Shown: positions 27,097 through 36,755 of the stretch, piece after piece | Layout of the letters: each line of letters starts with the position of its first letter | How positions within the stretch are numbered: position 1 is the first letter of the stretch | Origin: Variovorax sp. OK212 | GTDB taxonomy: Bacteria > Pseudomonadota > Gammaproteobacteria > Burkholderiales > Burkholderiaceae_C | Assembly: GCF_900112425.1 (NCBI RefSeq) | Contig: NZ_FOLP01000030.1 | Span: 1 to 64,000 of the forward strand | Direction of reading: 5' to 3' | DNA length: 64,000 nucleotides | The notes under the pieces: generated by a model | Told to the model about the DNA's origin: nothing | Databases searched by the model: none | What the model saw: only the letters and a program-made list of their open reading frames with translations | Program-made: the position numbers and the translations under genes

Positions 27097-27420
27097 TTGC
27101 CATCGGCCCAAAGCTGGGTTGCGTTTACTGAGGCCGACACGGTCGTCTCGTGGCCGTGGCTCCCGGACTGGCGTTCGCTGAACGCCAATGCGATTTGCCG
27201 AAGGGCGATCGCGCGCAGACGCACGTGTGTGCATTCGCAGTACGGGGGGGGCAGCGAGGATGTCGCTATCACGAATGCGCTCGTTGGCGATACTGTCTAC
27301 AGGCAGTGGCCCTGGGACCTGCATTGGAGGAATGCCGGTCCCCGCACACACCGGACGATGCATGGAGGTGAATCGGAATCGCTTTGGCCGCTGGCACTGT
27401 TGAATTCCGCTGATCTCTGA
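27097..27420 (+). pseudogene. Decayed glycosyltransferase fragment
   Basis: WVAFTEADTVVSWPWLPDWRSLNANAIC matches WLAFTDADTVVACSWLADQLSLGADAVC of the enzyme at 24698, and GGGSEDVAITNALVGD matches CSEDVALVNALVAS. About 65 residues between these blocks are missing, as is the N-terminal nucleotide-binding part. No usable start is seen. It is a paralogous remnant. Confidence 0.7.
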
Positions 27421-27425
27421 CCCTT

Positions 27426-27590
27426 CTACCCCACTCCCGCAGGCAAAGCCCCCGGTTCGTTCTGTTTCCACAGCGCTTCTGCGCCAACGATGGCAATGCG
27501 CTCGCGCAACGGGTAGCTGCCCACTGCTTTCAGGGATCCCCAGCCGCCGGCCGCGCGGGTATATGGTTCGAATCGCGTTTTCTCGGTAAC
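27426..27590 (-). pseudogene. N-terminal fragment of an FdhF/YdeP-type molybdopterin oxidoreductase
   Basis: Reads RFEPYTRAAGGWGSLKAVGSYPLRERIAI ... ALWKQNEPGAL. FdhF/YdeP-family oxidoreductases open with an almost identical PYxxPAGGWGSLKxV ... LLKQNKPGGF. Similarity ends just before the family's CVSCSWAKP segment, where a stop follows. About 55 residues of an ~750-residue protein remain. Confidence 0.65.
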
Positions 27591-27672
27591 AGGAAGCTCC
27601 GGCTGAGTGTGGGATGGATGCAAGTTGTTGCGCCAGGCGTCGAGGCGTTGCGGTTGCCGAAGCGGCAAACGT

Positions 27673-28554
27673 TCAGGACGGCGCTGGTGCCCCCTTCTCG
27701 CGCAGAACACCGTTGATCTCTGCGCCATAGATCAAGGTCGTTGCGCTGACGTAGAGGAACACCAGGGTTGCGACGACGCCCGCGAAGCTGCCATACACCA
27801 GCGCAAGCTTTCCCGCCGTGCGTAGCGTGTACGAAAGCGTGGCTGCGGCTGCTACCCAAAGCGCCGCACCCACCACTGCGCCCGGAAGCACCGTGTACAA
27901 ACGCTGCCGCACGTCCGGCAGCCAGCCATACAGCAGACCGTAGAGCACGGTCAGCAGCAGGAAGGCAGATCCGTATCGCACGCTGTTCTGCAGCCACGGC
28001 ACCTCCTGCCCTACCCCCGCCTTGTCCTGCAGAAACCTCCAGAGATACGGCAGGATGATCACCGAGCTGAAGGCGGCCAGGACCCCTCCGCCAACCACTA
28101 CGGTAGCCAGCGTGGATTTGATCCGAGCCTTCCAGAACGGCAAGCCTCTCTCGACGCCGTAAGCCCGATTCAACGCCGTGCGCACCGCCTGCATGCCCGA
28201 CGAAGCGGCCCACAAGGTGGCCACGAGTCCAACCGTCAACAGCGCTTGGTTCCGTTGGGCAAGCACCTGTCTGATCACCGGCGCCACCGCATCGCGAACG
28301 ACTTGAGGCGCATAGTCCATCACCCGGCTGGCCAGCGCCGCCGCGTCGCCGGGCTGTCCCGCGAAGCCAGCGGCGGCGGACAGCAGAATCAGGAGTGGAA
28401 ACATCGCCAGCACCGCAGAGAACGCCAGGCTTCCGGCCTGGTTGCCGCTTTGATGAAGGATGTAGTTGCGAATGGCAAGCAGGACGACCCGCAGCCCGGG
28501 CACAGCCAGAAAGACTTGCCGAAGGTGCTGCAAGGCCTCGAGAAATCGGCTCAC
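27673..28554 (-). CDS. YihY/BrkB-family membrane protein
   Basis: 293 residues with about six membrane helices. Family hallmarks: a QAGSLAFSAVLAMFPLLILL first helix, GSFAGVVATLVFLYVSATTLIYGAEINGVL at the end, and the central LWAASSGMQAVRTALNRAYGV. Sometimes labelled ribonuclease BN in error; the actual function is unknown. It starts with GTG overlapping the upstream stop (GTGA), so it is translationally coupled to the iron-permease-like gene. Confidence 0.92.
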   Translation of the reverse strand: MSRFLEALQHLRQVFLAVPGLRVVLLAIRNYILHQSGNQAGSLAFSAVLAMFPLLILLSAAAGFAGQPGDAAALASRVMDYAPQVVRDAVAPVIRQVLAQRNQALLTVGLVATLWAASSGMQAVRTALNRAYGVERGLPFWKARIKSTLATVVVGGGVLAAFSSVIILPYLWRFLQDKAGVGQEVPWLQNSVRYGSAFLLLTVLYGLLYGWLPDVRQRLYTVLPGAVVGAALWVAAAATLSYTLRTAGKLALVYGSFAGVVATLVFLYVSATTLIYGAEINGVLREKGAPAPS

Positions 28555-29060
28555 ATTGAACCGTCGCGCTCATCAATCGAGTGGCACTCCTTGGGAGCGC
28601 CGGTTTCGCGCGCCCGTGCGGCGAGGCGCACGTAGAAGTTCGCCACTTCGCGCAAGTCTTGCTCGTCGAGATCCTCGATGCCGATCATCCGGTTGCTCGC
28701 AACCTTGCTCGCGGCCAAGAGCTCGTTGAGCTTCAAGTGCAGCGCCACACTGTCCTTGTTCTGGCTCTGCTGAATGAGGAAGACCATCAAGAACGTGACA
28801 ATCGTCGTGCCCGTATTGATCACCAGCTGCCAGTTTTCCGAGAAGCCAAACAGCGGGCCCACAACGGCCCAGACGACCACAGCAAGAATGGCCAGGCAAA
28901 ACGCGGCGGGTGTACCGGCCCAGCGCGTGACCCTGCTCGCGAAATGATCGAATGCGGACAGCAAACGAGACCGGTCTGCGTACGACGCGCTAGACGTTTC
29001 GGGCATCGACCCCACGGGATCATCAGTCGACTGACGAGAAGGCATTGAGAAGCTCGACAT
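28551..29060 (-). CDS. Low-affinity iron permease family protein
   Basis: 169 residues. Two membrane helices (TPAAFCLAILAVVVWAVVGPLFG and WQLVINTGTTIVTFLMVFLIQQSQNKDS) with the family signature NTGTTIVTFLMVFLIQ, followed by a soluble helix KLNELLAASKVASNRMIGIEDL. Homologous to yeast Fet4-type permease half-proteins; iron transport by the bacterial form is not established. The start is uncertain (29060 or 29045; an upstream ATG at 29180 is also in frame). First gene of a two-gene unit with YihY. Confidence 0.85.
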   Translation of the reverse strand: MSSFSMPSRQSTDDPVGSMPETSSASYADRSRLLSAFDHFASRVTRWAGTPAAFCLAILAVVVWAVVGPLFGFSENWQLVINTGTTIVTFLMVFLIQQSQNKDSVALHLKLNELLAASKVASNRMIGIEDLDEQDLREVANFYVRLAARARETGAPKECHSIDERDGSM

Positions 29061-29274
29061 AAGAAGATCTGTGTTTCGATCGGCGAAGGACAGGTGCCGC
29101 AAATCTAAGGAATCGCTGAAGAACTCGGCCGCGCGTTCTTCGCGCAAGCCGCTGTAGGACGATGCCCGCCGCGCACTCATGAGTACGTGAATGCGCAGAC
29201 TCCTCGACGAACGGCCAATGTCCGCAACCGTGCGCTAGCTAGCCTGCGCGCGCGGATGGGCCTACGATAGGCCC

Positions 29275-30450
29275 ATGACGGCATCAAACGATGCGGCACG
29301 TGCCGCGGAGCAACCGGTCAGTCCCGCTGTTGCTGCAGTCGGAATCGACCCTGCAATGGCTGCAGCGCTCCTCTGGGAGCAGTCACCCGACATCGCCTTC
29401 GTGGTGCTCGACACGGCAGGCGTGATCACCGCTTGGCGAGGCGCCGCCGAGGCGCTCTTCGGATTTTCCGAAGAAGAGATCTCCGGCAGTCCCATCGACG
29501 TCCTCTTCGTGGAAGAGGACAGGGTACTTGGCTTGCCCCAGCTGGAGCGAGAGGTCGCAGTGTCCGCGCATCGCTCGGAAGACGACCGATGGCATTTGCG
29601 CAAGGACGGCGCGCGCATCTGGGTGACGGGCAGCCTCATCGCAATTCAGCAGCATGGCCAGCACGTCGGGTTCGTGAAGGTCATGGCCGATCGAACCAAC
29701 CTGCGCGCGCGGATCGAGACTTCCGAAAATCGACTGCAGATTGCTCAGGAGAAGGTCCAGGCGCGCGACGCCTTCTTCGGCCGATTGGTACACGAGGTTC
29801 GCAATGCGCTCGGGCCCATGCGAATCGCTGCTGAAATCATGGAGAAGCGGGGTTTGGTCGTTGACGAACTGGCGAAACCTGCGAGCGTGGTCGCCCGCCA
29901 AGCCGTCCTCGTCGAGCGCATGATGGCTGACTTGGCCGACGTCGTGCGGGTTGGCGTGGGAAAACTGACCCTTTTCAAATCCGAATTCGACCTTGGCGCC
30001 GAGATCGTCGATATTGCAGACGTCGTCGCAGCGGACGTCGAAGCGAAGCAGCAGACCATCGATGTACTCGTGCCGCCCGTTGCCATTCCCATCCTGGCCG
30101 ATCGCCAGCGGGTGCACCAGATCGTCTTCAACCTTCTTCACAACGCCATCAAGTACACGCCTGCAAAAGGGAAGATCTGGCTGCGCTGCACTGTCGAAGT
30201 GAACCACGCGGTCATCAAGGTGGCGGACACGGGAATTGGCATAGATGCCGCCTTGCTGCCGGTGATCTTCGACCTGTTTACGCAGGAGGACCCTGACCGC
30301 TCCGGCGGTGGCTTTGGCGTTGGCCTGTCCCTGGTCAAAGATCTGGTCCACGCCCATGGCGGGTTCGTGGAAGTGCGCTGCGACGGAAAGGGCCAAGGCA
30401 GTGAGTTCACCGTTCGGCTTCCCCTTGATGGGCCCTCATTGCCACCTTGA
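29275..30450 (+). CDS. Soluble PAS-domain histidine kinase
   Basis: 391 residues with no membrane helix. PAS at about 35-145 (SPDIAFVVLDTAGVITAWRGAAEALFGFSEEEISG). HisKA with phospho-acceptor His173 (GRLVHEVRNALGPMR). HATPase core with N-box NLLHNAIKYTP, G1 DTGIGI and G2 GGFGVGLSLV. It senses a cytoplasmic signal and autophosphorylates. No response regulator is adjacent; the single-domain receiver at 36756 is a candidate partner. Confidence 0.93.
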   Translation: MTASNDAARAAEQPVSPAVAAVGIDPAMAAALLWEQSPDIAFVVLDTAGVITAWRGAAEALFGFSEEEISGSPIDVLFVEEDRVLGLPQLEREVAVSAHRSEDDRWHLRKDGARIWVTGSLIAIQQHGQHVGFVKVMADRTNLRARIETSENRLQIAQEKVQARDAFFGRLVHEVRNALGPMRIAAEIMEKRGLVVDELAKPASVVARQAVLVERMMADLADVVRVGVGKLTLFKSEFDLGAEIVDIADVVAADVEAKQQTIDVLVPPVAIPILADRQRVHQIVFNLLHNAIKYTPAKGKIWLRCTVEVNHAVIKVADTGIGIDAALLPVIFDLFTQEDPDRSGGGFGVGLSLVKDLVHAHGGFVEVRCDGKGQGSEFTVRLPLDGPSLPP

Positions 30451-30795
30451 GGCGTCCCAACGCGATCACCCCGACGAGATGGCAGGACGTCCAGTCGGTG
30501 GGGGACACGCTGCCGCGTGATCCGTGGTGTCGACGAGCTTTCAGAAAAAGCGCCGAAGCCACGAAGATCCGGACAGCCGACACGTGATGTTCCGCGAGCA
30601 ACGGGGCGACCCGAGACTAGGTTGCGTGCGTGCGCGGGTGCATGTGCAGGAGCAGCACCGGCGGAGCGGCGCCGCCGTAGCGAACGCGCGAGGTAGCGTT
30701 TGCCAGCTCGAGTGCTCCAGCGAGAAACTTTCGAACATTCGAGTCGCGCCTCGAGCTTGTTGCCGCCTTGACTCGAACACGCCGCTTGACCGCCA
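30451..30795. other. No gene recognised
   Basis: About 345 bases between the kinase and the broken DUF3606 gene. Only low-complexity open frames without motifs. Confidence 0.35.
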
Positions 30796-31015
30796 GGTCA
30801 ACGTGGCGCGTCGCTCGTCGTGTCGGCGTTGGTGGAGCTTCGGCTTCCCTTGAGATGCAGCTCGACATCGGCGGCGTTGTCACCGACTTTTGCCACCGCC
30901 TCGGACAGTTGCTCGTCCGTGACGCGAGTTCTGGCTTCCAACGTTCCACCGCGTCTGGGTCGCGCATGTCGATGCGTTGCGGGGACGGCTGGGCCTTGCC
31001 TTGCGAATCTGCCAT
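30796..31015 (-). pseudogene. Frameshifted DUF3606 gene
   Basis: The first frame reads MADSQGKAQPSPQRIDMRD ... VERWKPELA. After a missing base near 30910-30925, the second frame reads VTDEQLSEAVAKVGDNAADVELHLKGS, which completes the DUF3606 fold (compare TENQLRRAVQAVGNSAEKVREYL at 33585). It is either a one-base loss or a sequencing error in a real ~70-residue gene. AAAGGAA lies before the ATG. Confidence 0.7.
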
Positions 31016-31046
31016 GGGGGTTCCTTTCGTGCAGCGAGACCGCGGT

Positions 31047-31788
31047 TCAGAGCGCAAGGCCACGGTCGGCCGCGACGGCGGCCGGCACCACGGCAGGCGG
31101 CCCCGAAGGGGTCAGCACCACCTTGCGGCAGGCTTGCTCCGCCTTCTCGAAGATTTCATAACCTCGCGCGGCGTGCTCCAGGGCCATGTGGTGCGTGATG
31201 ATCGCCTCCGGCTTCAGATCGCCGGCCTGGATGTGCTCGAGCAACTTGGGCGCTGCTGCGCATGGGTCTGGCCCATCTTGAAGGTGAGCCCCTTCTCGAA
31301 CGCGTCCCCGAACAGGAAGCCATGGATGAGCGGGCCCACGTTGGCTTTGGGAACGCGCACGAATTCAGCCTGGCCGCCAGGGTAGCCGCCATAAAGGTGG
31401 GAGTACCCGAACAACCCGGCACCCGAGCGCACGTTCTTCTTGTTGAGGATGGCGCCGCGTCCCGGGCTCGTGGTCTCGCAGGCAGCGAACAGCGCCTTGT
31501 TGGAGAAGAAGCATTGCCCGCAGGAAATGGGAAAGGCATGACAACGCGATCGCCCTTCTTCAGTCGGGTCACCCCTCGGCCCGCTTCCTCGACGACCCCC
31601 ATGAATTCGTGCCCGAGGATGTCCCCAGACTCCATGTCTGGAATCTTGTCGCGGAAGACGTGCAGGTCAGAGCCGCAGATGGCGGTGGCGGTCACGCGCA
31701 GAACCACGTCGTCTTCTTGCTCCAGCACGGGATCTGGAACCGTCTCCACGCCGACGTTCCGGGAAGACTGGTAGGTGAGGGCTTTCAT
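31047..31788 (-). pseudogene. Zinc-dependent alcohol dehydrogenase, internally deleted and frameshifted
   Basis: Frame 1 gives MKALTYQSSRNVGVETVPDP, CGSDLH with the zinc-ligand Cys, and GHEFMGVVEEAG. Frame 2 continues SCGQCFFSNKALFAACE and YGGYPGGQAEFVRVPKANVGP. It jumps straight to AFEKGLTFKMGQTHAQ, skipping the ~170-residue Rossmann domain. Frame 3 ends EHAARGYEIFEKAEQACRKVVLTP. Two frameshifts plus the missing NAD-binding domain make it inactive. Parent type: formaldehyde-dehydrogenase-like medium-chain ADH. Confidence 0.85.
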
Positions 31789-32030
31789 GCTTCAGTGATC
31801 CTTCGAGCGATATGCGCAGGGGCCGCAGGGCGGAAGAGAAGATAAAAAAAGCAGGGCTCTTTCCCCGCGCCCGCTGTAGGAATGAAAGCAGTCGATGCGC
31901 GTTGCCGGCCTACATCCCGCGATCTTTTCAGCCACCAACCTCGGCTCGAAGCAGATCCGCCGGGCCCGGCCCTCCCGCTGGCGCCCTTTCTATCCTCTTT
32001 TCTTCCTCCTCTGTTTCCATGGAGCACCTC

Positions 32031-32282
32031 ATGACGCAAGCTTCCCAACCCGGGCATCGCGATGACCAGCAGGGCCAAAGTCCAGCGCAAAAAGCAATGA
32101 AGCAAACCGCGAAAACTTCGAGCGAACGCAATGAGCCCCAGGGACCGAACGACGCGCCGGTGGTTACCCGATCGCGTAAGCCGCAGCGCCCGGGCGATGC
32201 GGGCGTCGGGCAGTCCGACAACGAGGGAAGCTCCCCTTATGCCGATCGCAGCCGAAAGGACGAACCGCAACGAGAAGGCTGA
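32031..32282 (+). CDS. Small hydrophilic protein
   Basis: 83 residues from MTQASQPGHRDDQQGQSPAQ. Almost wholly polar (Gln, Asp, Ser, Arg, Pro), predicted disordered, no hydrophobic core. GGAG lies six bases upstream of the chosen ATG at 32031; an in-frame ATG at 32019 is also possible. Such proteins are frequent near stress genes in this group. Function unknown. Confidence 0.5.
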   Translation: MTQASQPGHRDDQQGQSPAQKAMKQTAKTSSERNEPQGPNDAPVVTRSRKPQRPGDAGVGQSDNEGSSPYADRSRKDEPQREG

Positions 32283-32423
32283 CTTCCGCCGTTGCGAAGC
32301 CCGCGCCCGACGCGGCCTTGCGCTGCACGACCACACGCCGCCTTGAAACGGCGCATGGCTGCTGCAAAGCAAAGGCGCGACCTGTCCGGATGAAAAGGCC
32401 ACCACTATCTCGAGAGAATGCAC

Positions 32424-33296
32424 ATGAACGACCCCCGCGAATCCGCTCCACGCCCACCGTTCGCCACCCCAGCCCAGGAGCCGCCCGGTCTGGAGTCCCG
32501 CATGGAACCGCCGCCCGACTTCGGGGAGAGCTCGTACATCGGCAGCGGCAAGCTGAATGGCAAGGCCACGCTGGTCACCGGTGGGGACAGCGGCATCGGG
32601 CGTGCCGTCGCCCTTGCCTTCGCACGCGAGGGAGCCGACGTGCTCATCTCGTACCTGCCGGAAGAGGAAGAGGACGCGCGTGTCACCGCGCAATGGATCG
32701 AGCGCGCCGGCTGCCGCTGCGTGTGTGTCCCAGGCGACATCCGCACGGAAGCGCATTGCCGAAAGCTTGTGGACACCGCCATCGAGAACTTCGGAAAGCT
32801 TGACGTGCTGGTCAACAACGCAGCCTTCCAGATGAGCCACAAGTCGCTCGACGAAATCTCCGAGGAAGAGTTCGACCGAACCTTTCGCACCAACGTCTAC
32901 GCCAACTTCTTCCTCTCCAAGGCGGCGGCCGCGCGAATGAAGCCGGGCAGCTCGATCATCAGCACGGCGTCGGTGAACGCAGACAAGCCCAATGCCACGC
33001 TCGTCGCCTACGCGGCCACCAAGGGCGCGATCCAGAACATGTCCGGTGGCATGGCCCAGCTGCTGGCCGAGAAGGGCATCCGCGTGAACTGCGTGGCACC
33101 CGGCCCGTTCTGGACACCGCTCATTCCGTCGACGATGCCGCCGGACAAGGTCAAGGACTTCGGCAAGCAGACGCCAATGAAGCGTCCCGGCCAGCCTGCG
33201 GAGCTGCAGGCGGTCTATGTGCTTCTTGCGTCGGACCAGGGAAGCTATATCTCGGGGGCCACCATTCCCGTGACGGGCGGCGTTCCTTTCATCTAA
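32424..33296 (+). CDS. Short-chain dehydrogenase, general-stress type (YhdF/YgaH-like)
   Basis: 290 residues. An ~45-residue polar arm precedes the fold, as in general-stress SDRs. ATLVTGGDSGIGRAVALAFA cofactor loop, DVLVNNAAFQ, STASV, YAATKGAIQ (YxxxK), ending GATIPVTGGVPFI. Probably oxidises or reduces a small carbonyl compound with NAD(P); substrate unknown. Start 32424 is preferred over 32418 from spacing to GAGAG. Confidence 0.9.
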   Translation: MNDPRESAPRPPFATPAQEPPGLESRMEPPPDFGESSYIGSGKLNGKATLVTGGDSGIGRAVALAFAREGADVLISYLPEEEEDARVTAQWIERAGCRCVCVPGDIRTEAHCRKLVDTAIENFGKLDVLVNNAAFQMSHKSLDEISEEEFDRTFRTNVYANFFLSKAAAARMKPGSSIISTASVNADKPNATLVAYAATKGAIQNMSGGMAQLLAEKGIRVNCVAPGPFWTPLIPSTMPPDKVKDFGKQTPMKRPGQPAELQAVYVLLASDQGSYISGATIPVTGGVPFI

Positions 33297-33584
33297 TGCA
33301 GGCGTCCGAAGGTGCCATGTCCTTCACCCGGCGTAGTTGCCGCCCGACGGGGGCGACAACAGCTTCGCGTTGCAAAAGCGTTCTCCCTCGCGGCGCGGCT
33401 GGGGGCCAGCCGATTTCGAGATGAAGGCGACGGATGTAAATTGGCTGGGCCCCCCGCGGAGCCCTGTTGACGACGCACAACAATCGGCTCACGGCATTCG
33501 GAAGCGTCTGCCCTTGCGTGATGATCATCGCCTACACGCGCCCTCACCGACACAGGCCAGCCTAGTGAGTCAAGGAGAGTTTTA

Positions 33585-33764
33585 ATGTCCGACGACCCCC
33601 ACAAAACGGCACTTGACCGCAAACTCATCTCACTCAGAGAAGACTACGAGGTCCGCAACTGGATGAAAAGCCTGAACTGCACCGAGAACCAGCTACGACG
33701 CGCAGTTCAAGCGGTCGGAAACTCGGCTGAGAAGGTTCGTGAGTACCTGTCGAAGCAGGACTAG
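33585..33764 (+). CDS. DUF3606 small protein
   Basis: 59 residues: MSDDPHKTALDRKLISLRED, YEVRNWMKSLNCTENQLRRA, VQAVGNSAEKVREYLSKQD. This is the complete DUF3606 helical fold. AAGGAGA site upstream. It ends 14 bases before ligD, so it may be co-transcribed with it. A broken paralogue is at 30796-31015. Function unknown. Confidence 0.87.
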   Translation: MSDDPHKTALDRKLISLREDYEVRNWMKSLNCTENQLRRAVQAVGNSAEKVREYLSKQD

Positions 33765-33778
33765 CCGCCGGACTGAGC

Positions 33779-36319
33779 ATGGCCAAGAGCGACGCGCTCT
33801 CTACGTACAGAGCAAAGCGCAACTTCGCCGTGACGTCGGAGCCGACGGAGGGTGGCCAGGGCAACCCGAACGCTCTCAGTTTCGTGGTTCAGAAGCACGC
33901 CGCATCCAGGCTGCACTACGACTTCCGCCTCGAACTGGACGGCGTGATGCTCTCCTGGGCCGTGCCGAAAGGTCCCAGCTTCGACCCCAAGGACAAGCGG
34001 ATGGCCATTCACGTGGAGGACCATCCCATCTCTTACTCGTCCTTCGAAGGAACGATTCCCCCCAAGCAGTACGGCGCGGGCACCGTGATCGTCTGGGACA
34101 ACGGCACGTGGGAACCTGTCGGCGACCCGCGGGCAGGGCTCGCGGCCGGAAAGCTCGTGTTTCGCCTGCGGGGGCAAAAGCTCGAAGGCCTCTGGGAACT
34201 GGTCAACATTTCCAAAGGCGGCGAGCGGCAAGAGCCGTGGATTCTGTTCAAGAAGAAGGATGAGTTCGCACGCGCCCACGGGGATTTCGATGTCGTGACC
34301 GCACTTCCGGACAGCGTGATCTCAAAGCCGCTGAAGAAGCCGGGACCGAAGTCGCCTCCACCCTCTAAAAGCCGAAACAGTTCAAGCGCAACCCAGCCGA
34401 TGCCCGGTGCGCGCAAGGTAGAGCTACCGCAGGTACTCAAGCCGCAGCTCGCCACTCTCGCGGCAGGAGTTCCCTCAGCGGGGGAATGGCTTTACGAGTT
34501 GAAGTTCGATGGCTACCGCATTTTGGCCAGGATCGAGAACGCAAAGGTTTCGCTCATCACCCGCGGAGGCCACGACTGGGCCGCGAGGATGCCCACCCTG
34601 GTTTCGGAGCTCGAGAAGCTCGGGCTGCACTCGTGCTTTCTCGATGGGGAGATCGTCGTTCTTGGATCGAACGGTGCACCCGAATTCAACGCCTTGCAGA
34701 ACGCCTTCGACAGGCGGCTGGCAGCGGATCGAATTGTCTACTTCGTTTTCGATGCCCCCTTCTTCGAAGGCTACGACCTCAGAAATGTGCCGCTAAAGGA
34801 GCGGCGTGGCTTGCTGCGTGACTTCTTTGATGCAAGGGCTTCGGAGCATGTGCGCTTCAGCGCGGACTTCGAGGCCGACCCGACGTCCATTCTTCGATCG
34901 GCCTGCCAGATGCAACTGGAAGGGGTGATCGCCAAACGTGCCGACGCGCCGTACGTCTCGCGCCGCAGCGAGACATGGTTGAAGCTGAAGTGCAAGCTGC
35001 GCCAGGAGTTCGTGGTGTGCGGCTACACCGATCGCAGTGGCAGCACGGCGCAGATCGGCAGCCTGCTCCTTGGCGTGCACGACGCCGAGGGCAAGCTGGT
35101 TTGCGCAGGCAGCGTCGGCACTGGCTGGAGCAGCGACGAGGCTACCGAACTCAAGAAGAAGCTGCAGCCGCTGGGGGCAAAGGCAGCGCCCTTCGACACG
35201 GGCATCTCGAAGCCAGGCCGTTGGTCTAAACGCCAGGCCGGGAGCGAGCGCTGGGTGAAGCCTGTCTTGCTGGCCGAAATCACCTTTGCGGAGTGGACAC
35301 CTGACGGGCAGATCCGCCACGCGTCGTTCTTGGGCCTTCGCGATGACAAGCCGGCGAAGAAGATTGTGCGCGAGCAACCGAAGGTGGTGGACGCGCCAGC
35401 AGCAGCGAGTTCAACGAAGCGCACGGCGCCTTCAAATAGGTCCATCAAAATCAGCCATGGAGATCGCGTCATCGATCCGACAGCCGGCGTCACGAAGCTG
35501 GAACTGGTGCGCTACTACGAGTCGGTGGCCGACTTTATCCTCCCCCACCTCAAGGGACGTCCGTGCTCGCTGGTACGCGGCCCTGCCGGCGTGACCGGTC
35601 AACTGTTCTTTCAGAAGCACGGCGAGAAGATTGGCATTCCAGGAATCACCGAACTTCCTGAGGGGCTATGGTCTGGCCACGCATCGCTCTTGGAGGTCGG
35701 AAATGCGCAGGCGTTGGCGGGCGCAGCGCAGATGAACGTCATCGAGTTCCACACGTGGAACTCGAAGGCCAAGGCCATCGACAAGCCCGATCGGATGATC
35801 TTCGACCTCGACCCAGGCGAGGGCACGAGCTGGGAACATATCCAGGAGGCCGCGGCGCTCGTGCGCGCCATGCTTCAGGCCCTCGGCCTCGTCGCGTGGT
35901 TGAAGACGAGCGGCGGTAAAGGCCTGCACGTCGTGGTGCCTCTGGCGCCACGCTACAACTACGACACCGTCAAAGGGTTCTCTCAGGCCGTCGTGCAGCA
36001 CCTGGCGAAGACTATTCCTTCGCGTTTCGTGGCCAAGAGCGGGCCCAGCAATCGGGTGGGAAAGCTCTTCGTGGACTACCTGAGGAACGGGCATGGGGCT
36101 ACTACGGCCGCGGCCTTCTCGGCGCGGGCACGTCCGGGTCTCGGCGTTTCCATCCCAGTGAGTTGGGACGACCTGCCCGGCTTGAAGAGCGGTGCGCAAT
36201 GGACTGTGCGGACGGCGCGCGAATACCTCTCCTTCCAGAAGCTCGACCCTTGGGCCGGTTACTGGAAGCAAAGGCAGGCTTTGGCAGAACCGATGAAGCT
36301 ACTGGGGTTCAAACGATGA
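33779..36319 (+). CDS. ligD: ATP-dependent DNA ligase D (NHEJ)
   Basis: 846 residues in the order phosphoesterase (about 1-190; HAASRLHYDFRLELDGVMLSWAVPKGPS), ligase (about 215-530; ELKFDGYR with nucleotidyl Lys242, VIAKRADAPYVSRRSETWLKLK), and primase/polymerase (about 560-846; FDLDPGEGTSWE metal-binding DLD, TSGGKGLHVVVP, FVDYLRNG). Joins double-strand breaks with Ku, filling and sealing ends. Same domain order as Pseudomonas LigD. ku lies 1.1 kb downstream on the same strand, with two small genes and an opposing one between. Confidence 0.97.
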   Translation: MAKSDALSTYRAKRNFAVTSEPTEGGQGNPNALSFVVQKHAASRLHYDFRLELDGVMLSWAVPKGPSFDPKDKRMAIHVEDHPISYSSFEGTIPPKQYGAGTVIVWDNGTWEPVGDPRAGLAAGKLVFRLRGQKLEGLWELVNISKGGERQEPWILFKKKDEFARAHGDFDVVTALPDSVISKPLKKPGPKSPPPSKSRNSSSATQPMPGARKVELPQVLKPQLATLAAGVPSAGEWLYELKFDGYRILARIENAKVSLITRGGHDWAARMPTLVSELEKLGLHSCFLDGEIVVLGSNGAPEFNALQNAFDRRLAADRIVYFVFDAPFFEGYDLRNVPLKERRGLLRDFFDARASEHVRFSADFEADPTSILRSACQMQLEGVIAKRADAPYVSRRSETWLKLKCKLRQEFVVCGYTDRSGSTAQIGSLLLGVHDAEGKLVCAGSVGTGWSSDEATELKKKLQPLGAKAAPFDTGISKPGRWSKRQAGSERWVKPVLLAEITFAEWTPDGQIRHASFLGLRDDKPAKKIVREQPKVVDAPAAASSTKRTAPSNRSIKISHGDRVIDPTAGVTKLELVRYYESVADFILPHLKGRPCSLVRGPAGVTGQLFFQKHGEKIGIPGITELPEGLWSGHASLLEVGNAQALAGAAQMNVIEFHTWNSKAKAIDKPDRMIFDLDPGEGTSWEHIQEAAALVRAMLQALGLVAWLKTSGGKGLHVVVPLAPRYNYDTVKGFSQAVVQHLAKTIPSRFVAKSGPSNRVGKLFVDYLRNGHGATTAAAFSARARPGLGVSIPVSWDDLPGLKSGAQWTVRTAREYLSFQKLDPWAGYWKQRQALAEPMKLLGFKR

Positions 36320-36400
36320 GCAGCAAATTGGGGGTCGAGGTTTCGTCGCCGAAGGCAGCCGAATGCTTGCGCAAAGATGCCTGAAAGGGATGCACAACAA

Positions 36401-36643
36401 ATGAATCTCTCACATCTCGCGCTGACGGTGATCGAAGATCCGGATCACGCCGGCCGTTTTCACTGGCTGCTTCTCGAGTCGACTGGAGAAATCGATCAGG
36501 TGCGCGAGTCCGCCGCCTCCGAAGACACCTTCGATTCCGCACAGAAAGCGTTTGATGCGGGCGGCTCTCGATGGCGCCTGGCGATGCGGGCGGAGGACGA
36601 AGACGCCGATCCGGTCGGCAATCCGGAGGCCGACGCCGAGTGA
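36401..36643 (+). CDS. Small acidic hypothetical protein
   Basis: 80 residues: MNLSHLALTVIEDPDHAGRF, HWLLLESTGEIDQVRESAAS, then AFDAGGSRWRLAMRAEDEDADP. Plausible alpha/beta fold with an acidic tail. An in-frame ATG at 36377 would add eight residues. Sits between ligD and the response regulator. No family recognised. Confidence 0.55.
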   Translation: MNLSHLALTVIEDPDHAGRFHWLLLESTGEIDQVRESAASEDTFDSAQKAFDAGGSRWRLAMRAEDEDADPVGNPEADAE

Positions 36644-36755
36644 TTCCCATCCGGCCGCAACGACCCCCTGATTCGGATGAGGCTACGACGCGTTCTCACC
36701 GAAGCCGCAGAGAAACACCTACACGCGTGCGAAATGGGACGCATACGTTGGCCGC

